Shown: positions 29,709 to 41,800, numbered from the stretch's first letter. The stretch is 64,000 nucleotides of DNA from Pseudomonadota bacterium (GCA_023404705.1 JAEYAU010000186.1:8314-72313), one strand, 5' to 3'. The notes: generated by a model not told the origin, from the letters alone. Translations and numbers: made by a program.

Positions 29709-32642
29709 TCACGCCGCCTGAATCTGGCAGAGCGTGCACTTGGTCTCCTGCATGCCCGTGACCGGATCGAAGCCGTAGGTCGTGACCGTATTGGCACTCT
29801 CGCCGAGCACGATCGGATCCGTGCCGGGCGGATACTTGCTGCGCATGTCGACGCCCATGTACCAGCCCGAGAAGTGGAACGGCATGAACGCGACGCCTTT
29901 TCCGACCCGGTCGGTGACGAGCGCCTTCACCTTGACCTTCGCGTTGTTCTCGGTGCCGAGCACCCAGACCCACTGGCCGTCCCGGATGCCGCGATCGGCG
30001 GCGTCCCCGGTGTTGATCTCGACGAACATCTCCTGCTGCAGCTCGGCGAGCCAGCGGTTCGAGCGCGTCTCTTCGCCGCCGCCCTCATATTCGACCAGGC
30101 GGCCCGTCGTGAGAACGATCGGGAATTGGCGAGAGATGCCCTTTTCGACGGCGGTCTTCTGCACCGTGAAGCCGAGATTGGGCAGGCGGAACTGACGCGC
30201 ATCCGGCAGCGTCGGATATTTGGCGACGAGATCCGGACGCGGCGAGTAGATCGGCTCGCGGTGCGTCGGGATCGCATCGGGCAGGTTCCAGGCATTCACG
30301 CGCGCCTTGCCATTGCCGAAATGGCTGATGCCATGCTCGAGGCAGACGCGCTGGATGCCGCCCGAGAGGTCGATGGACCAGGACACCGCGTCCACATTGT
30401 TGCCGCCGATGCGCTCGATCGTGGCGCGCTCCTCCGCGGTGAGGTCGCCGTCCCAGCCGAGCTTCTTGAGCACCGCCATGGTGACTTCCGGATATCCGTC
30501 CACCAGGTCGGAGCCGCGCGAGTAGGAATCCTCGGCGAGGAGCGACTGCCCGTTGCGTTCCGTGCCGAAGCGGGCGCGGAAGGTGCCGCCGCCATCCTTC
30601 ACGTGCAGGTTCGTGTTGTAGAGAATCGCGGAGCCCGGATGGCGAATCTCGGGCTTGCCCCAGCACGGCCAGGGTAGGCCGTAATAGTCGCCTCCCACCT
30701 CCGGATCGTCCTTCGGCGCGCGCAAGGTGACGATATCGAACTTCTGCTGGTTCTTCATATGCGCCTTGAGGCGCTCGGGGGACTGTCCGCAATAGCCTGT
30801 CGACCAGCCGCCGCGATTGATCTCGCGCAGGAGATCCTCGGCCAAGGGCTTGTTATTCTCGACCTTGATGTTCTTGAACATCTCGTCGCCGAAGCCGAGC
30901 CGCTTCGACAGCAGGTAGATCGCCTCGTAGTCGTCCTTCGACTCGAAGATCGGCTTCACGATCGGCTCGCCCCACTGCAGCGACCGGTTCGATGCCGTGC
31001 GGGATCCCGCACATTCGAGGCTGGTGCAGATCGGCAGCAAGTAAGTGTCGTTCTTGCGCGCATCGAGCGCCGCGAAGGTCGTGGGATGCGGATCCGCGAC
31101 CACCAGCAGCTCGAGCTGGTTCATGGCTTTCACGGACTCGGGGATGCGCGTGACCGTATTGCCGCCATGGCCGAACACCACCAGCGCCTTCACGGGCGAG
31201 CGCTGGTCGATCTCGTCGCTGGGCAGATTCACGGCGTCGAACCAGCGTGTCGAGGTGATCCCGGGCGTCTCCATGTTCTGCTTGCGTGTGCGCGCCGGCC
31301 GGCCGGCCTTGGCCGGAATTTCGTCGAAACGCGAGACGAACCAGTCATAAGGCACGTCCCAGACGCGCGCCCAGTGCTTCCAGGCACCCTCGGTGAGGCC
31401 GTAGTAGAGCGGCAGGCTCGTGATATCGAGGCCGAGATCCGTCGCGCCTTGCACGTTGGTGTGGCCCCGGAAGATGTTGGCGCCGGTGCCCGGCGCGCCG
31501 ACATTGCCGGTGGCGAGCAGCACCGTGCAGGAGGCGCGCACATTGGCGGTGCCGGTCGTGTGCTGGGTCTGGCCCATGCACCAGATCAATGTTGCGGGCT
31601 TCTCCTTGGCGAATTTCTCGGCGATGCGGCGCATCTGCGCGCCCGGCACGCCGGTGATGCGCTCGACCTCGTCGGGCGTGTATTTCGCGACTTCCTTGCG
31701 CACGTCCTCCATGCCGTAGACGCGCTGGCGGATGAATTCCTTGTCCTCCCAGCCGTTCTCGAAGATGTGCCAGAGCATGCCCCAGAGCACCGCGATGTCG
31801 GTGCCGGGACGGATGCGCGCATATTCGGTGGCGTGCGCGGCGGTGCGGGTGAAGCGCGGGTCGAAGACGATCAGGTTGGCTCGGTTGATCTCCTTGCCGG
31901 CGAGCAGGTGCTGGGTCGCGATCGGATGCGCCTCGGCAGGATTGCCGCCGAGGATCACCATGGTCTTGGCGTTGCGGATGTCGTTGTAGGAGTTGGTCTG
32001 CGCGCCGTAACCCCAGGTGTTGGCGACGCCCGCGACCGTGGTCGAGTGGCAGATGCGCGCCTGATGATCGACCGAGTTGGTGCCCCAGAAGGCGCCGAAC
32101 TTGCGGAACAAGTAGGAGCCTTCGTTGGTCTGCTTGGCGGAGCCGATGAGATAGACCGAATCCGCGCCGGCCTTCTCGCGCACCGCCAGCATCTTGGCGC
32201 CGATCTCGTCGATCGCCTGATCCCAGGTAAGGCGGGTCCAGCGTCCGTCCACCAGCTTGAGCGGATAGCGCAGCCGGCGGTCGCTGTGCACGATCTCTCG
32301 GATCGACGCGCCCTTGGCGCAATGGGTGCCGCGGTTGATCGGCGAGTCCCAGGCGGGCTCCTGGCCGGTCCAGACGCCGTCTTGCACCTCGGCGATCACA
32401 GTGCATCCGACCGAGCAGTGCGTGCAGACGTTCTTGCGCAGGGTCACTTGCACGCCGGGCTTCGGACCCGGGATATCGGCTCTCACGGAACCGAGCGGCA
32501 CGGTTCCGAGCACCGCGAGGGCGCCGGCCGAGAGGCCGGAGCCACGCAGGAACGTGCGGCGGTCGAGACCGCCCGGCTCAGTCGTGGATGGAAGGGCGGA
32601 CGGCCGACGGAGCGCGGCCTTGGCGTTGCGCTTGCTCAGCAT
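29709..32642 (-). CDS. Formate dehydrogenase alpha subunit (molybdopterin, Cys form)
   Basis: 977-aa catalytic subunit oxidising formate to CO2 with a Mo- or W-bis-MGD cofactor. Tat signal LDRRTFLRGSGLSAGALAVL, then a [4Fe-4S] site CTHCSVGCTV and GTHCAKGASIREI. The active residue lies near 198 in DHQARICHSTTVAGV, where the codon is an ordinary Cys rather than selenocysteine. The C-terminal dinucleotide-binding domain begins near residue 815 (ETRSNRWLAELQQEMFVEIN). The enzyme would be periplasmic, facing the beta and gamma subunits. fdhD/fdhE maturation genes are not in the window. Confidence 0.95.
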   Translation of the reverse strand: MLSKRNAKAALRRPSALPSTTEPGGLDRRTFLRGSGLSAGALAVLGTVPLGSVRADIPGPKPGVQVTLRKNVCTHCSVGCTVIAEVQDGVWTGQEPAWDSPINRGTHCAKGASIREIVHSDRRLRYPLKLVDGRWTRLTWDQAIDEIGAKMLAVREKAGADSVYLIGSAKQTNEGSYLFRKFGAFWGTNSVDHQARICHSTTVAGVANTWGYGAQTNSYNDIRNAKTMVILGGNPAEAHPIATQHLLAGKEINRANLIVFDPRFTRTAAHATEYARIRPGTDIAVLWGMLWHIFENGWEDKEFIRQRVYGMEDVRKEVAKYTPDEVERITGVPGAQMRRIAEKFAKEKPATLIWCMGQTQHTTGTANVRASCTVLLATGNVGAPGTGANIFRGHTNVQGATDLGLDITSLPLYYGLTEGAWKHWARVWDVPYDWFVSRFDEIPAKAGRPARTRKQNMETPGITSTRWFDAVNLPSDEIDQRSPVKALVVFGHGGNTVTRIPESVKAMNQLELLVVADPHPTTFAALDARKNDTYLLPICTSLECAGSRTASNRSLQWGEPIVKPIFESKDDYEAIYLLSKRLGFGDEMFKNIKVENNKPLAEDLLREINRGGWSTGYCGQSPERLKAHMKNQQKFDIVTLRAPKDDPEVGGDYYGLPWPCWGKPEIRHPGSAILYNTNLHVKDGGGTFRARFGTERNGQSLLAEDSYSRGSDLVDGYPEVTMAVLKKLGWDGDLTAEERATIERIGGNNVDAVSWSIDLSGGIQRVCLEHGISHFGNGKARVNAWNLPDAIPTHREPIYSPRPDLVAKYPTLPDARQFRLPNLGFTVQKTAVEKGISRQFPIVLTTGRLVEYEGGGEETRSNRWLAELQQEMFVEINTGDAADRGIRDGQWVWVLGTENNAKVKVKALVTDRVGKGVAFMPFHFSGWYMGVDMRSKYPPGTDPIVLGESANTVTTYGFDPVTGMQETKCTLCQIQAA

Positions 32643-32651
32643 CGGCGGTCC

Positions 32652-32855
32652 TCACTTCTTGAGGGTCTCGTAGCCGTTGGTCCGGTAGAAGGCCTTCACG
32701 TGATCGGTTTCGCGATACCGGGCCTTGGTCTCTTCGTTGCCAGGATCGTAGGCGGCCGCTTCGTCGAGCGGCGCAGCCGTGGCGCCGGCCGCGACCGTGG
32801 TGGCGCCACCAAGGGCGCGAAGGAACTTGCGGCGGCTGGATGTCGTGTCTGTCAT
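32652..32855 (-). CDS. Small Tat-signal protein of the formate dehydrogenase operon, 67 aa
   Basis: 67-aa protein made almost only of a Tat signal (SSRRKFLRALGGATTVAAGA) and a short tail with YRETDHVKAFYRTNGYETL. This matches the family of small Tat-target proteins encoded at the head of respiratory formate dehydrogenase operons (TIGR02811 as I remember it). It is the first gene of the operon, 9 bp before fdhA. The exact role is unknown; it may help assembly or export of the enzyme. Confidence 0.85.
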   Translation of the reverse strand: MTDTTSSRRKFLRALGGATTVAAGATAAPLDEAAAYDPGNEETKARYRETDHVKAFYRTNGYETLKK

Positions 32856-32909
32856 GGAGGCGCGTCCCGTGATGGCTGCGCCACGTCGGTCCCGAAGGGA
32901 CGTCGGCGG

Positions 32910-32933
32910 GATTGAGCGTCTATGCTCTCAATC
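32910..32933. promoter_or_regulatory. Inverted repeat upstream of the formate dehydrogenase operon
   Basis: GATTGAG-N10-CTCAATC, perfect 7-bp arms, 55-78 nt before the first fdh gene. The spacing does not fit FixK/FNR (TTGAT-N4-ATCAA), so a different regulator is suggested. Nearby GTCCC-GAA-GGGAC at 32889-32901 is a small extra hairpin. Confidence 0.4.
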
Positions 32934-33052
32934 GCCGGACGGCTCGTTTGTTGCTCGCTGTGCGCAAAAAAGTCGCGCGTAAGTGTATGTGTTCTGCGCG
33001 ACTCAGCGGCGCAGGGCCGCACAATGGTATCGACGGGGGTGATCGGAGGCGA

Positions 33053-35350
33053 TCAGCTCTCGCCAAACGCGCGGAGCACGCCACCCAGGAATTGGGCGCC
33101 AACCTTGCTCTGCGCGCGCCCAGCGAAATAGTTCTGCAGCTTGTCGGGTGTAAGCTGCGGCGAGAGCCGGCGTGCCTCGGCGGCGTGGCGCGATGCACAA
33201 TCAATGTCGCCGAGCACCGCGCACTCGCCGGCCAGGAACACATGCATGCGAGGGTTCCCAGGACTCACCTTCACGGCCTTCGTCAGCCAGTCCAGCGCCA
33301 CTCGATGATGACCGAGTTCCATCTCGACGTCGGCCGCCATGACGTACCAGTAGCCCAACAGAGGATCCTTAGGGCTGAGACGTATGGCATAGCGGATCGG
33401 CTCCAGCGCCTCGTCGGCGCGCCCGAGCTGCATCAACGTGTGACCAAGATGGGCATAGGCGGGCGCATGACTGGGGTTGAGCTCCAGGGTTTTTCGAAAC
33501 GAGGCCTCCGCCTCCTGAAGATCGCGGCGCAACTTATGCAGCACGCCGAGGAAGTAATAGGCAACGCTGGCGTTCGGATTACGTGCCAGCGCTTTCTTCA
33601 GGGCCTCATCCGCGATCCTGGCGCGCTCCTGCGTATCGAAGACGAGCATGTTCGACAGCAGTGCGAGATGGGTCGCCGCAACGCCGATGAGCGCCGGCAC
33701 CAGGTCCGGCTTGCGCTTGAGGATCTCCTGGAAGCGTAATTCGGCATCTCCGGTGTGTCCCACCGTCACGGAGCGGAACACGTCGGCCCAGGCGATCGAG
33801 ATCATTTCGTTGAGCGCCGGATCCCCGCGCAGCGGGCCGCGATTGGCGAGCGTCACCGTGACGTGGAGCTGGCGCGCGAGGCCGCGCGTCAGCTGATCCT
33901 GGAGCGCGGCGTGCTCGGACTCGGAACTCTCGAAGCGGTCGGACCAGATCTGCAGCCGGGTGTGAGTATCGATCAGCGCGACATTGACGCGCAGGTGATC
34001 GTCCTGCCGGCGCACGCTGCCGTCCACGACGTAGCGCACGCCGAGCTCGGCGCCGATCGCAGCCACATCGATGGTGCGGCCGGCATAAAGACGCGAGGTC
34101 TGGCGTGAGATCACGCGCGTGCTCGGTGCGCGGGAGAGATCGTTGATGAGATCGTCGGTGATCTGGGCCGCGAGCTTCTCTTCCGGGCTACCCGGCGGCG
34201 CATCGGTCGAGAACGGGAGCACGACCACCGGGTAGACGCCATTCTGACTGAGCGCGTTCTCGTTTGCTGTTGCGCCGTTCACGGGACTTTGCCAGTTCGG
34301 ATCCGGCGCAATGCCGCGTTGCGCGACCGGCTCGGCGGTGTTGATCGTCGGCCGCTCCCACGTGAGGTAGACCGCGCCGACGAGCAGTATCGCGGCCGCG
34401 AGCGCGGCTCCTGCGAAACGCATGTCGAGCCCGCTGTGACGCGTACCTGCATCGACCGCGGATGTCGGCGCGGCCTCGTCCGCCGTGGTGGGTGTATCTG
34501 CCTCCCCGGACGCATCGATCGAATCCGATGCGCGGGAAGGCGCGTCCGTGGAGCGACGTCCCGGCGTCGTCGCGCCGCGCCGAATATCCTCGAGCAACGC
34601 GATGGTCTCGGCAGATGGCGCCGCCTCGAGCTCGCGCCGAAGATGCTCGGAGAAGGTTGTCGCTTGTGCGAGGGCGGCATCACGGCCGCGATAGCGTGCG
34701 AGCAGCCGCAGCAGCAGCCGCTGCCAGTCCTCGCGCAGCGGATCCAACGCGGTGAGGCGAACCGCGGCGCCGACGGCGCGCGCATCGTTCGAGGCATCCC
34801 ATCGGGCGGCGGCGTCCGCAAAGGCGTGTGCCGCCAGGTCCTCGAGCCGGGCCCGCTCGCTGCGCCGCCATTCCTCGAATGCCTCGGCATCGACTGCGAG
34901 ATCCGCCAGGAACTCGCCGCGATAGAGCGCGCAGGCCTCCTCGAGATCCGTGAGCGAGTCCGATTGAGCGAGTGTCGCGAACTCGACCGTGTCGGCGATC
35001 AACAGGTCGGGCCGGATCGCGACCTCGTCACCTTCGAGGATGAACAAGTCGACGCCGGCGGCCGAGAGTTCCTGACGCAGCACCACGAGCGCCTGACGCA
35101 GGCTCTGCCGCGCCTGCTGATCGCCGACGCGATCGCCCCAGAGGAGGCTCGCGAGCTTCTCGCGCGCCGCCCGCTGCCGCGGCGCGCTCGCCACATAGGC
35201 GAGAAGCGCGCGCGCTTTCCGTGATGTGATGCGCAGCGCCTTGCGGGTGCCGTCTTCCATCTCGATCTCGGCGAGAAACCCGCCGAGCAGCGTCAGCCGC
35301 AGAATCATCCGGGTGGGAACGGGAGCAGGTGTGTCGATCACATTCGGCAT
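33053..35350 (-). CDS. BTAD/SARP-type regulator with membrane span, FlgO-like and TPR domains
   Basis: 765-aa regulator. Residues 15-110 form an OmpR-like winged helix (ILRLTLLGGFLAEIEMEDGT ... SRKARALLAYVASAPRQRAA). Residues 112-255 are the bacterial transcriptional activation domain (YRGEFLADLAVDAEAFEEWR). A Ser/Thr/Asp-rich linker, then one membrane helix (FAGAALAAAILLVGAVYL, about 310-328). A FlgO/adenylate-cyclase-like domain (PVVVLPFSTDAPPGSPEEKL ... GVRYVVDGSVRR) and TPR repeats from about 560 to the end follow. DNA binding from a membrane-tethered protein resembles CadC. Divergent from the RTX adhesin gene 460 bp away, its likely target (inference). Confidence 0.85.
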   Translation of the reverse strand: MPNVIDTPAPVPTRMILRLTLLGGFLAEIEMEDGTRKALRITSRKARALLAYVASAPRQRAAREKLASLLWGDRVGDQQARQSLRQALVVLRQELSAAGVDLFILEGDEVAIRPDLLIADTVEFATLAQSDSLTDLEEACALYRGEFLADLAVDAEAFEEWRRSERARLEDLAAHAFADAAARWDASNDARAVGAAVRLTALDPLREDWQRLLLRLLARYRGRDAALAQATTFSEHLRRELEAAPSAETIALLEDIRRGATTPGRRSTDAPSRASDSIDASGEADTPTTADEAAPTSAVDAGTRHSGLDMRFAGAALAAAILLVGAVYLTWERPTINTAEPVAQRGIAPDPNWQSPVNGATANENALSQNGVYPVVVLPFSTDAPPGSPEEKLAAQITDDLINDLSRAPSTRVISRQTSRLYAGRTIDVAAIGAELGVRYVVDGSVRRQDDHLRVNVALIDTHTRLQIWSDRFESSESEHAALQDQLTRGLARQLHVTVTLANRGPLRGDPALNEMISIAWADVFRSVTVGHTGDAELRFQEILKRKPDLVPALIGVAATHLALLSNMLVFDTQERARIADEALKKALARNPNASVAYYFLGVLHKLRRDLQEAEASFRKTLELNPSHAPAYAHLGHTLMQLGRADEALEPIRYAIRLSPKDPLLGYWYVMAADVEMELGHHRVALDWLTKAVKVSPGNPRMHVFLAGECAVLGDIDCASRHAAEARRLSPQLTPDKLQNYFAGRAQSKVGAQFLGGVLRAFGES

Positions 35351-35810
35351 GCGTCACGACATGGGCTGCGCTTGCAGGATCACGGGCAACAGCTCCGCAT
35401 CCCGCAAAACAAATCACTCTCCCTCGCTTGGCGCCTCGGCGCCGGGCAAGCGAGGCCCGCGGAACTCAGGTTATGAGACGGGCCCCCCGGCCCGCTTAAC
35501 GTTGCGACACGATGATAAGTTCAACATTCGCATTTTGTCGAATCGTTCGCGCCTCTCGCCGCCAATTTTGACGATGGACTCACGCTGGATTGACGCTGGC
35601 CCGGCTTGGATCACGGTTACCGATCGGTGAATCGGTGGGGCTCACGGAACAAGGGTTTGTCTTTTCGCGATATGAGAAGTTGCGGGGCTGCAACTCCTCT
35701 TCGCCGATCCAAGATCCGCACTCCTGAATTGCGTTCGCTCTGGACCGGTCCGGTCCACGGCGACGCACGTGGTCATTCTGCGCAACGCCGCATTCGGCTG
35801 GGGGAACGTC
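35351..35810. other. Divergent intergenic region between BTAD regulator and RTX adhesin
   Basis: No gene seen. 460 bp, visibly richer in A/T around 35500-35570 and 35640-35690 than the surroundings, so it probably carries the promoters of both genes. I could not find a clear sigma-70 pair, a direct-repeat array typical of SARP binding, or an EcfG site. A GTG at 35769 could extend the adhesin by 14 residues. Confidence 0.5.
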
Positions 35811-38800
35811 ATGGCACTCGTTATCGGCAGCAACGGCAACAACCTGCTCAACGGCACGAATAGCGGCGACATCATTCTGGCGGGCGGCGGCAATGACACG
35901 GTCAATGGTGGGGGCGGCTCCGACATCATCGACGGCGGCACCGGCAATGACATCCTCAACGGCGGGGCGGGCGACGATCTGATCGATGGCGGCAGCGGCA
36001 ACGACACGATCGACGGCGGGACCGGCAACGACATCCTCGACGGCGGCGACGGCAACGACACGATCAATGGCGGCGCAGGCACGGATCTGCTGCTCGGTGG
36101 CAGCGGCAACGACACCCTCAACGCCGGCAGCGGATCGGACATCATCAATGCGGGAAGCGGCAACGACGTCGTCATCCATGTCGGCAGCGAGAATGTCGGA
36201 ACGCTGAACGTCTACGACGGCGGACAGGGACGCGACACGCTGCGGCTCGTGGTGAGCGCGAGCCTCGCGCAATCGGCGGCGTTCCAAGCCGAGCTCGCGA
36301 GCTTCCGGGCGCAGCTCGCCCACGGCGTAGCGACCTTTGCGAGTCTGGGCATCATCGCGACCTCCTTCGAAAGCGTCGAGATCGTCACCGAGTCGGGTGG
36401 CAATTCGGCGCCGACCGACATCGCGCTGTCCAACGGCTCGGTCGCCGAGAACAGCAGCGCCGGAACCGTGGTGGGCCAGCTGTCGGCGACGGACCCCAAT
36501 GCCGGCGACACGCACACATTCACGATCGTCGGCGGACGCAGCGATCTCTTCGAGGTCGCCGGCACGTCGCTGCGCGTGAAGGCTGGCGCCAGCCTCGATT
36601 TCGAAACCGCAACGTCGCTTCAGGTGATCGTGCGTGCCACTGATGCCGGCGGTCTGACCTATGACGAAACCCTCACGATCAGCGTCACCAACGTCAACGA
36701 GACGCCGACCGACATCGCACTCGCGGGCCAGACCGTGCAGGAGAACGCCGCGGCCGGCACACTGGTCGGCACCCTGAGTGCGACTGATCCGGATGCGGCC
36801 GGCGCGTCGAACTTCACGCTGGTCGACAATGCGGGCGGCCGGTTCGCGATCGTCGGCAATCAGCTCGTGGTCGCGGGTCCCATCGACTACGAGGGTGCGA
36901 CCTCGCACCAGGTCAAGGTGCGCGTCACGGACGCGGGCGGGCTCAGCTACGAAGAAACCTTCACGATCGGCGTCACCAACGTCAATGAGGCGCCGATCGA
37001 TATCGCGTTGTCCAGCGCGAGCGTGCAGGAGAACGCCACGGCCGGCACCGTGGTCGGCACCCTGAGTGCGACTGACCCGGATGCGGCCGGCGCGTCGAAC
37101 TTCACACTGGTCGACAATGCGGGCGGCCGGTTTGCGATCGTCGGCAATCAGCTCGTGGTCGCGGGCGCGCTCGACTACGAGGGCGCGACCTCGCACCAGG
37201 TCAAGGTGCGGGTCACGGATGCGGGCGGGCTCAGCTACGAAGAGACCTTCGCGATCGGCGTCACCAACGTCAACGAGAAGCCGACCGACATCACCTTCAC
37301 GGGCACGAGCGTGTCGGAGAATGCCGCTGCCGGCACTGTCGTCGGGACGCTCGGCGGCAGCGACCCCGACGTCGGGGACACCCTGACATTCTCTCTCATG
37401 GACGATGCGGGAGGCCGTTTCGCGCTCGACGGCAACACCATCGTCGTGAACGGAGCACTCGACCGCGAGACGTTCTCGTCGCATCAGGTGAGCGTCCGCG
37501 TCACCGACGCCGACAATCTCACGCACGACGAGACCTTCACGATCGGCGTCTCCAACGTCAACGAGGCGCCGACGCTCATCGATCTCACGCCCGCTCCCGT
37601 GCAGGAGAACGCCGAAGGGGTCGAGATCGGCACCGTCACGGCTATCGACCCGGACGCCGGCGACACGCTGACCCTCACGGTGGACGATGACCGCTTCGAA
37701 ATCGTCGGCGGCAAGCTGAAGCTCAAGGCCGACGCCTCGCTCGACTTCGACGTCGAACCCCAGGTGATCGTGAAGATCACGGCCACCGATGCGGGCGGCC
37801 TGTCGACTCATCAGAGCTTCACCATCACGGTGGAGGGCGGCGCCGAAGGCTTCAGCATCGACGGCTATATCGCGGGCGCAACGGTCTTCGCGGACACCAG
37901 CGGCGACGGTATCTGGCAGGAGGGAGAAGCCAAGACCGTCACGGACGAGAACGGCTTCTTCACGCTGTTCGGCGGCACGGGTCCGCTCGTGATGGTCGGC
38001 GGCACCGATATCTCGACCAATCTCGCTTTCGAGGGCGTGATGCGTGCGCCGGCCGGGTCGACTGTCGTTTCGCCGCTCACCACGCTCGTCGTCGCCATTG
38101 CGGAGGCGGACGAGGATCTCACGATCGAGGAGGCGAACGCGCAAGTGCTGCTCGGCCTCGGCCTGCCGTCGGGCATCGACCTCGCGACCTTCGATCCGGT
38201 GGCCGCTACGCTCTCGAGCGACGCGAGCGTCCAGAGCCAGGGACAGGCCGCGATGGCGGCCGCGATCCAGGTGCAGAACACGATCGTGCAGGCGGCCTCG
38301 CTCCTCGAAGGCGCCGGTGCGGACTTCACGGCCGCCGCTACCGCGGTGGTGACGCAGCTTGCGACGCAGATCAGCCAGGTCGAGCCGCCCGCACAGGCCG
38401 GTGATCCGGTCGCGACCGTGAACCTGAATGACACCAGCGTAATCAGCGCGGTGATCACCACGGCGGCGACCAGCGCAGGCGCGGATCCGCAGAAGGTGAC
38501 CGAGACCGCGGCGGGCGCCGCCAGCGTCATCACGGCGAGCAATACGATTGTCTCGGACGCCGCGGCTTCGTCGAGCGGCACGAGTCTCTTGACCACGCTC
38601 GCGCAGGTCTCGGTGGTCGCGCAGGTCGATGCGGCCGCGGCGCTGAACAGCGTCGGGACCGCCGGCACCGCGTCCGCGGCGAGCGATGCGCAGACCAATT
38701 TCACGGTCGCGACGGTGTCCAGCACCATGACGACCGTCACGGTGGGCGACGTGGTCGGCGCGAACACGCCGCTCACCCTCGTCGGCACCAGTGGCGCCGA

Positions 38801-41800
38801 CACGCTGCAGGGTTTCGCCGCGAATGACACGCTCAGCGGCCTTGGCGGCAACGACATGTTGATCGGCGGTGACGGCAACGATGTGCTCGACGGCGGCGAC
38901 GGGATCGATCGCGCCGGCTACGCGCAGGCCGCCGGTGCCGTGACGATCAACATGGCGGCCGGGACGGCGAGCGGCGCCGGCGTCGGCGCCGATACGCTGA
39001 ACGCGATCGAGATGGTGCGCGGCTCGAACTTCGGCGACAGCTATGACGCGACGGGCTTCGGCCCGACCAGCTCCAATCAGCCGAGCATCTTCTTCCAGAA
39101 CGTCGACGGCCGCTTCAACGAATTCGAAGGTATGGGCGGCAACGACACGATCATCGGCAACGGGGCGACGCGCATCTCCTATCTGAGCGCGACCGCCGGC
39201 GTCACCGTCAACCTGACCACCGGTCAGGCGAGCGGCGACCAGTCGGTCGGAACCGATACGTTCTCATTCGTCTCCGCTGTGCGCGGCTCGAACTTTGTCG
39301 ACACCTTGCTCGGCAGCAACAACGCGGCTGGCGCCGAGAATTTCGAAGGGCGCGGCGGAGACGACATCATCGACGGCGGCGGCGGGTTCGACCGCGCGGT
39401 CTATTCGTTCGAGACGAGCGGAATCACCGTCGATCTCGCGACCGGCGTGGTCTCGGGCGGCGGCGGCAACGACACCCTCGATTCGATCGAGGGCGTGCGC
39501 GGCACCGAGTTCGCCGACAGCTTCACGGCGAGCGGCTTCACCTTGTCGAGCGGCAATGCGGGGAGCAGCGGCGCGAACGCGACCGGCGCGGCCTTCAATG
39601 AGTTCGAAGGCATGGGCGGTAACGACACGATCACGGGCAACGGCAATACGCGCCTCGCGTTCTATGGCGCGTCGGGCGCCGTGACGGTCGATATCGCGGC
39701 CGGCACCGCGACCGGCGATGCCTCCGTGGGTACCGATACGTTCACGGGCGTGAGCGCCATCGCGGGCTCCTTCTTCAATGACATTCTGCGCGGCAGCAAC
39801 ACGGTCGGCACGATCTCGGAAGTCTTCGACGGCCGCGGCGGCAACGACCTCATCGACGGGCGCGGTGGCTTCGACCAGGTGGTCTACAACAACGACAGCT
39901 CGATCACGTCCGGCATCACGGTGAATATGGCGGCCGGCACGGTCACGGGCGCCGGCGTCGGCACCGACACGCTGGTTGCGGTCGAGGCGGTGCGCGGCAC
40001 GAACTTCGCAGACACCTATGTGGCGGCCGGGTTCGCGGGCGCGAGCACAGACACCGGTCTCACGGCCACCTTCAACGACTTCGAAGGTTTGGGCGGCGAC
40101 GATGTCATCACGGGCAACGGCGATACCCGGCTCAACTTCAGCTCCGCGTCGAGCGGCGTCACGGTCGATCTCGTGGCCGGAACCGCGAGCGGCAATGCCT
40201 CGGTCGGCAACGACACCTTCACGGGCGTCAACCGGGTGCGCGGCTCGAACAACAACGACACGATCCGCGGCGACTCCGCCAACAATGTTCTCGAGGGTCA
40301 GGCCGGCAACGACACGCTCGAGGGGCGCGGCGGCAACGATATCCTGACGGGCGGGATCGGCGGCGACACTTTCGTGGTCGGCAGCGGCGCCGACTCGATC
40401 ACCGATTTCAACCGCGTCCAGGGCGACAAGATCGATCTCAGAGGCGTGCCGGGCATCTTCAATCTCGCCCAGGTGCAGGCGATCGCCTTCCCGAGTGGTG
40501 GCTCGCACACCTTCGTGAATTTCGGCAATGGCAACACGCTGTTCCTGTCGAACGTGACGACAGCGAGCCTCCTCGCCAGCGACTTCATCTTCGCGCCGAA
40601 TACGACACCGACGGACATCGTCCTGTCCGGCAATTCCATCGCCGAGAACAGCTTCCCGGGCGCTTTCATCGGGAACTTGTCGGCCGTCGATCCCGACGCG
40701 GGCGATAGCGCCGCCTTCAGCCTGATCGACAGCGCGGGAGGTCTGTTCCGCATCGATGGCAATGCGCTCGTCGTCAACGGAGCGCTCGATTACGAGTCAG
40801 GCACATCCTACCAGATCACGGTGCGCGCGACCGACTCGGTGGGGCATAGCTATGACGAGACCTTCACGGTCAATGTCACGAACCAGAACGAGAGCCCCTG
40901 GCTGATCTCACTCTCCGACGGTTCGGTTCCGGAGAATGCCGCGGTCGGCGCCGTGGTGGGCACCCTCACAGCCAGCGACCCCGACGTGGGCGACAGCGCG
41001 ACGTTCGAGCTGCTGAACAGTGCGGGCGGTCTGTTCGCGATCGACGGTACAAACCTGGTCGTCAACGGCACGCTCGATGTCAACACGGCGTCGTCGCACC
41101 AGGTTGTCGTCCGCGTGACCGACGCGGGCGGCCTCACGCACGACGAGACCTTCACGATCTTCGTGACCAATGCCAACGACGCGCCGACCGACATCCTGAT
41201 CAGCAGCAACAGCGTGGCCGAGAACGCGGTCGCGGGCACAGAGGTCGGGCTGCTCTCGGCACTCGACCCCGACTTCGGCGACCTCGCGAATTTCACCCTG
41301 CTGGACGATGCCGGAGGCCGGTTCGACCTCAACGGCGCGACCCTGGTCGTGGCGGGCGCGCTCGACTACGAGGCCGCGTCGTCGCATCAGATCACGGTGC
41401 GGGTCACGGATGCAGCCAACAACACCTACGACGAGATCATCACAATCGCGGTGACGAACCAGAACGAGGCGCCGAGCGATATCGCGCTCGCGGGCGGCAC
41501 GGTGATCGAGAACAGCACTGCCGGCACGGTCGTGGGCACGCTGTCCGCGATTGATCCCGACGCCGGCGACAGCGTCACTTACGAGCTGCTCGACTCCGCG
41601 GGCGGGCTCTTCGCCTTGAGCGGAACGAGCATCACGGTTGCGGGCGCGCTCGACTACGAGGCGGCGTCCTCCCACCAGATCACCGTGCGGGCGACCGATG
41701 CGGGCGGGCTGAGCCATGAGGAATCGTTCACCATCACGGTGGGCAATCAGAACGAAGCGCCCAGCGACATCTCGCTGTCCGCCACGACCATCGCGGAAAA

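Noticed and set aside
39264..40508. Long minus-strand frames (up to 447 aa, also 40908-42251 and 43323-44414) opposite the adhesin gene
   Set aside because: Mirror images of the repetitive GGxGxD coding sequence; Arg/Ala/Val/Asp composition, no start signals, no known motif.
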